This document shows positions 7,183 through 8,550 of a stretch of DNA of 8,550 nucleotides, one piece after another; the stretch's first letter is position 1, and each line of letters begins with the position of its first letter. Position numbers and translations under genes: made by a program. The stretch is from Erythrobacter sp. UBA3075 (GTDB taxonomy: Bacteria; Pseudomonadota; Alphaproteobacteria; Sphingomonadales; Sphingomonadaceae), in assembly GCA_002367375.1 (NCBI GenBank), contig DFBR01000112.1:6414-14963 (forward strand). Reading direction: 5' to 3'. The notes under the pieces were generated by a model. That model did not search any database. It had not been told where the DNA came from and saw only the letters and a list, made by a program, of their open reading frames with translations.

Positions 7183-7369
7183 GGGGACTCTTTCCATTTC
7201 GGAGGCTATGACGCTAAGGGCGCATCGGCGCGCCGCAAAAGGCCTTATGCTTTATGCGCGCGCTAACAGGGTATGCACGGCGCTTTGTCAAGATTTACGG
7301 CCTGAGGCCTAAATTTTGACAAAGCCAAGTGCGCAGGTCGGTGAACCGGCCACAACAGAAAAGATTTAT
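7183..7369. promoter_or_regulatory. divergent control region between aspS and rnd
   Basis: This 187-bp gap separates two genes transcribed away from each other, so it must carry their start signals unless transcription enters from elsewhere. On the minus strand TTGACA (7291-7286) is followed after 17 nt by TGTTAG (7268-7263), a plausible aspS promoter with a perfect -35 and a weak -10; the leader would be about 75 nt. On the plus strand TTGACA (7316-7321) faces rnd, but no convincing -10 is found 16-18 nt on. Just before rnd a 7-bp stem (GGTCGGT, loop GA, ACCGGCC; 7336-7351, one G-U pair) could form in the mRNA leader. No strong ribosome site precedes the rnd ATG. Confidence 0.5.
7282..7325. 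repeat. 44-bp near-perfect inverted repeat in the aspS-rnd gap
   Basis: The left arm (7282-7302) and right arm (7306-7325) pair over 20 positions around a 3-nt centre (TGA). The only flaws are one G-T position (7292 with 7315) and one unpaired C (7298). The outer ten base pairs, GCTTTGTCAA and TTGACAAAGC, are perfect, and each contains a TTGACA pointing outward. In a plus-strand transcript the imperfect position becomes a G-U wobble, whereas in a minus-strand transcript it becomes A-C, so the structure is slightly better kept in RNA of the rnd sense. It may be an operator, a leader hairpin or a dispersed palindromic element. Confidence 0.75.
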
Positions 7370-8550
7370 ATGCAAATTCATCCCCTTATTACCGAAACTG
7401 AAGAACTTGCCGATCTCTGCGAGCGGCTCGCTAAACATGATTTCGTGTGCGTCGACACAGAATTCATGCGCGAAAACACATATTATCCGCTGCTCTGCCT
7501 CGTGCAGGTCGGCAATGAGGAAGAGGCTGCAGCGATTGATCCGCTGGCCGACGGCATTGATCTCACCCCGCTGCTCGACCTGTTGTGCGAAAATGACGAG
7601 GTGTTGAAAATCTTCCACGCCGGTGGGCAGGATGTGGAGATCGTCTATAATCTGACCGGCAAGACGCCCTTCCCCATTTTCGACACGCAAATTGCGATGA
7701 TGGCCATCAGTCAGTCAGAACAGATCGGCTATGCCAACCTCGTCGAAAGCTGGCTTAACAAAACCATCGACAAGGGCGCGCGCTTTACTGATTGGAGCCG
7801 TCGCCCGTTGACTGATCGGCAGATCGAATACGCCATTGGCGATGTAACATATCTGGCAACAATCTTTCCCAAGATGCTGAAAAAGCTTATCAAGACTGAT
7901 CGCGGTCACTGGCTGAATGCAGAGATGGATAAGCTTGCCGATCCGTCGAACTATGCCAACGATCTGGAGCTTGCCTGGCGCCGCATTCGTGCCCCCGGAC
8001 GCAATCCGGCAGTGCTCGGGCGGCTGAAAGCGCTCGCCGCTTGGCGCGAGACGGAAGCGCAGGACAAGGATATTCCGCGCGGCCGGATTATCCGTGACGA
8101 AACGCTCGCCGATATCGCCAGCCATCCGCCCAAGCAGCAGGCCGACCTCGCCAAAGTGCGCGGTCTTTCCAATGCGTGGAAGGAAAACGAGATCGGCAAG
8201 CGGTTGATGCGCGTCATCAAGAATTCAGAGCCGCTGCCCGCCGAAGAAATGCCCACCAAGGCCAAGCGCGGCGCACCGCTGGGCAAGGAAGGTGCGCTGG
8301 TGGCGGACCTTCTCAAGCTGCTGCTGAAAATTCGCTCCCGCGAAATCGATGTGGCGAGCCGCTTGCTGACCAAGTCTGACGAGTTGGAGGCACTGGCAGC
8401 AGGCGTGCGCAAGCTGCCGATCCTCGAAGGCTGGCGCTTTGAAACTTTCGGCAAGGACGCGCTTGATCTGGTCGAGGGTAAGCTGGCTTTTGCCGTTGAA
8501 AAGGGTCGCCTTAAAATGACCCATATCGACGATGTGAAGGCTGAAGCTGA
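7370..8550 (+). CDS. rnd: ribonuclease D (3' end beyond the window)
   Basis: A DEDD-family 3'-5' exoribonuclease that trims tRNA and other stable RNA precursors in the cytoplasm. The frame starts MQIHPLITETEELADLCERL and stays open for 393 codons to the window edge without a stop. Catalytic residues are visible: D29 and E31 in VDTEF (Exo I), D88 in FHAGGQDVEIV (Exo II), and Y154 with D158 in YAIGDVTYL (Exo III, DEDDy subgroup). An HRDC nucleic-acid-binding domain spans about 210-285 (RLKALAAWRE, IPRGRIIRDETLADIA), and a second helical HRDC-like region follows to the C-terminus. Alphaproteobacterial RNase D is about 385-400 residues, so only a few codons should be missing. The ATG at 7370 matches the family N-terminus, but only a weak purine stretch (AGAAAAGA) serves as ribosome site. 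It is divergent from aspS. Confidence 0.95.
   Translation, partial: MQIHPLITETEELADLCERLAKHDFVCVDTEFMRENTYYPLLCLVQVGNEEEAAAIDPLADGIDLTPLLDLLCENDEVLKIFHAGGQDVEIVYNLTGKTPFPIFDTQIAMMAISQSEQIGYANLVESWLNKTIDKGARFTDWSRRPLTDRQIEYAIGDVTYLATIFPKMLKKLIKTDRGHWLNAEMDKLADPSNYANDLELAWRRIRAPGRNPAVLGRLKALAAWRETEAQDKDIPRGRIIRDETLADIASHPPKQQADLAKVRGLSNAWKENEIGKRLMRVIKNSEPLPAEEMPTKAKRGAPLGKEGALVADLLKLLLKIRSREIDVASRLLTKSDELEALAAGVRKLPILEGWRFETFGKDALDLVEGKLAFAVEKGRLKMTHIDDVKAEA

Noticed and set aside
7295..7690. 131-codon minus-strand open frame opposite the start of rnd
   Set aside because: RNase D catalytic motifs D29/E31 and D88 lie on the opposite strand in the same stretch; the antisense frame is a by-product of that coding sequence.
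1..8550. Mobile element, CRISPR array, defence or other accessory system
   Set aside because: All substantial frames are conserved housekeeping genes; no transposase, integrase, direct-repeat array or compositional break is seen.

Overview
The window reads as ordinary core chromosome of an alphaproteobacterium, most likely a sphingomonad of the Erythrobacter/Altererythrobacter type. This is judged from protein style, moderately high GC with mostly G/C third codon positions, an AspRS beginning MHAYRTHNC with the non-discriminating signature, an elongator-type tRNA-Met of alphaproteobacterial form, and the acpP-fabF-mltG gene order. No lineage search could be run. I see no insertion sequence, prophage, CRISPR array, toxin-antitoxin pair, defence gene or other accessory system.

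Layout, left to right. Positions 1-123 hold a probable 3' end of an unidentified plus-strand gene. A DEAD-box RNA helicase with a DbpA-type RNA-binding domain and a long basic tail follows on the plus strand (132-1961). It converges on a minus-strand tRNA-Met(CAT) (1998-2074). Upstream of the tRNA is a minus-strand block transcribed right to left: acpP (5005-5241), fabF (3646-4905), mltG (2673-3644) and a 2'-5' RNA ligase/2H phosphoesterase family gene (2149-2676). The last three are tightly packed: a 1-nt gap between fabF and mltG, and a 4-nt GTGA overlap between mltG and the ligase gene. A hairpin followed by a short T-rich tract between acpP and fabF probably lowers expression of the downstream genes relative to acpP. 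aspS (5377-7182, minus) lies upstream of acpP. A divergent intergenic region separates aspS from rnd (7370 to beyond the right edge, plus strand), which encodes RNase D.

Functionally the window is housekeeping: fatty-acid elongation (ACP carrier, KAS II condensing enzyme), peptidoglycan chain-length control (MltG), aminoacyl-tRNA supply (AspRS, tRNA-Met), and RNA metabolism (helicase, RNase D, 2H phosphoesterase). The acpP-fabF-mltG cluster links lipid and cell-wall synthesis.

The signals that the genes do not explain are non-coding: a 44-bp near-perfect inverted repeat between aspS and rnd with an outward-facing TTGACA in each arm, a nested inverted repeat in the acpP leader, an 8-bp hairpin that uses the tRNA's own ACCA end, and a possible tRNA promoter whose -35 box covers the stop codon of the ligase gene. 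None amounts to a convincing new system. The aspS-rnd palindrome is the one most worth a check.
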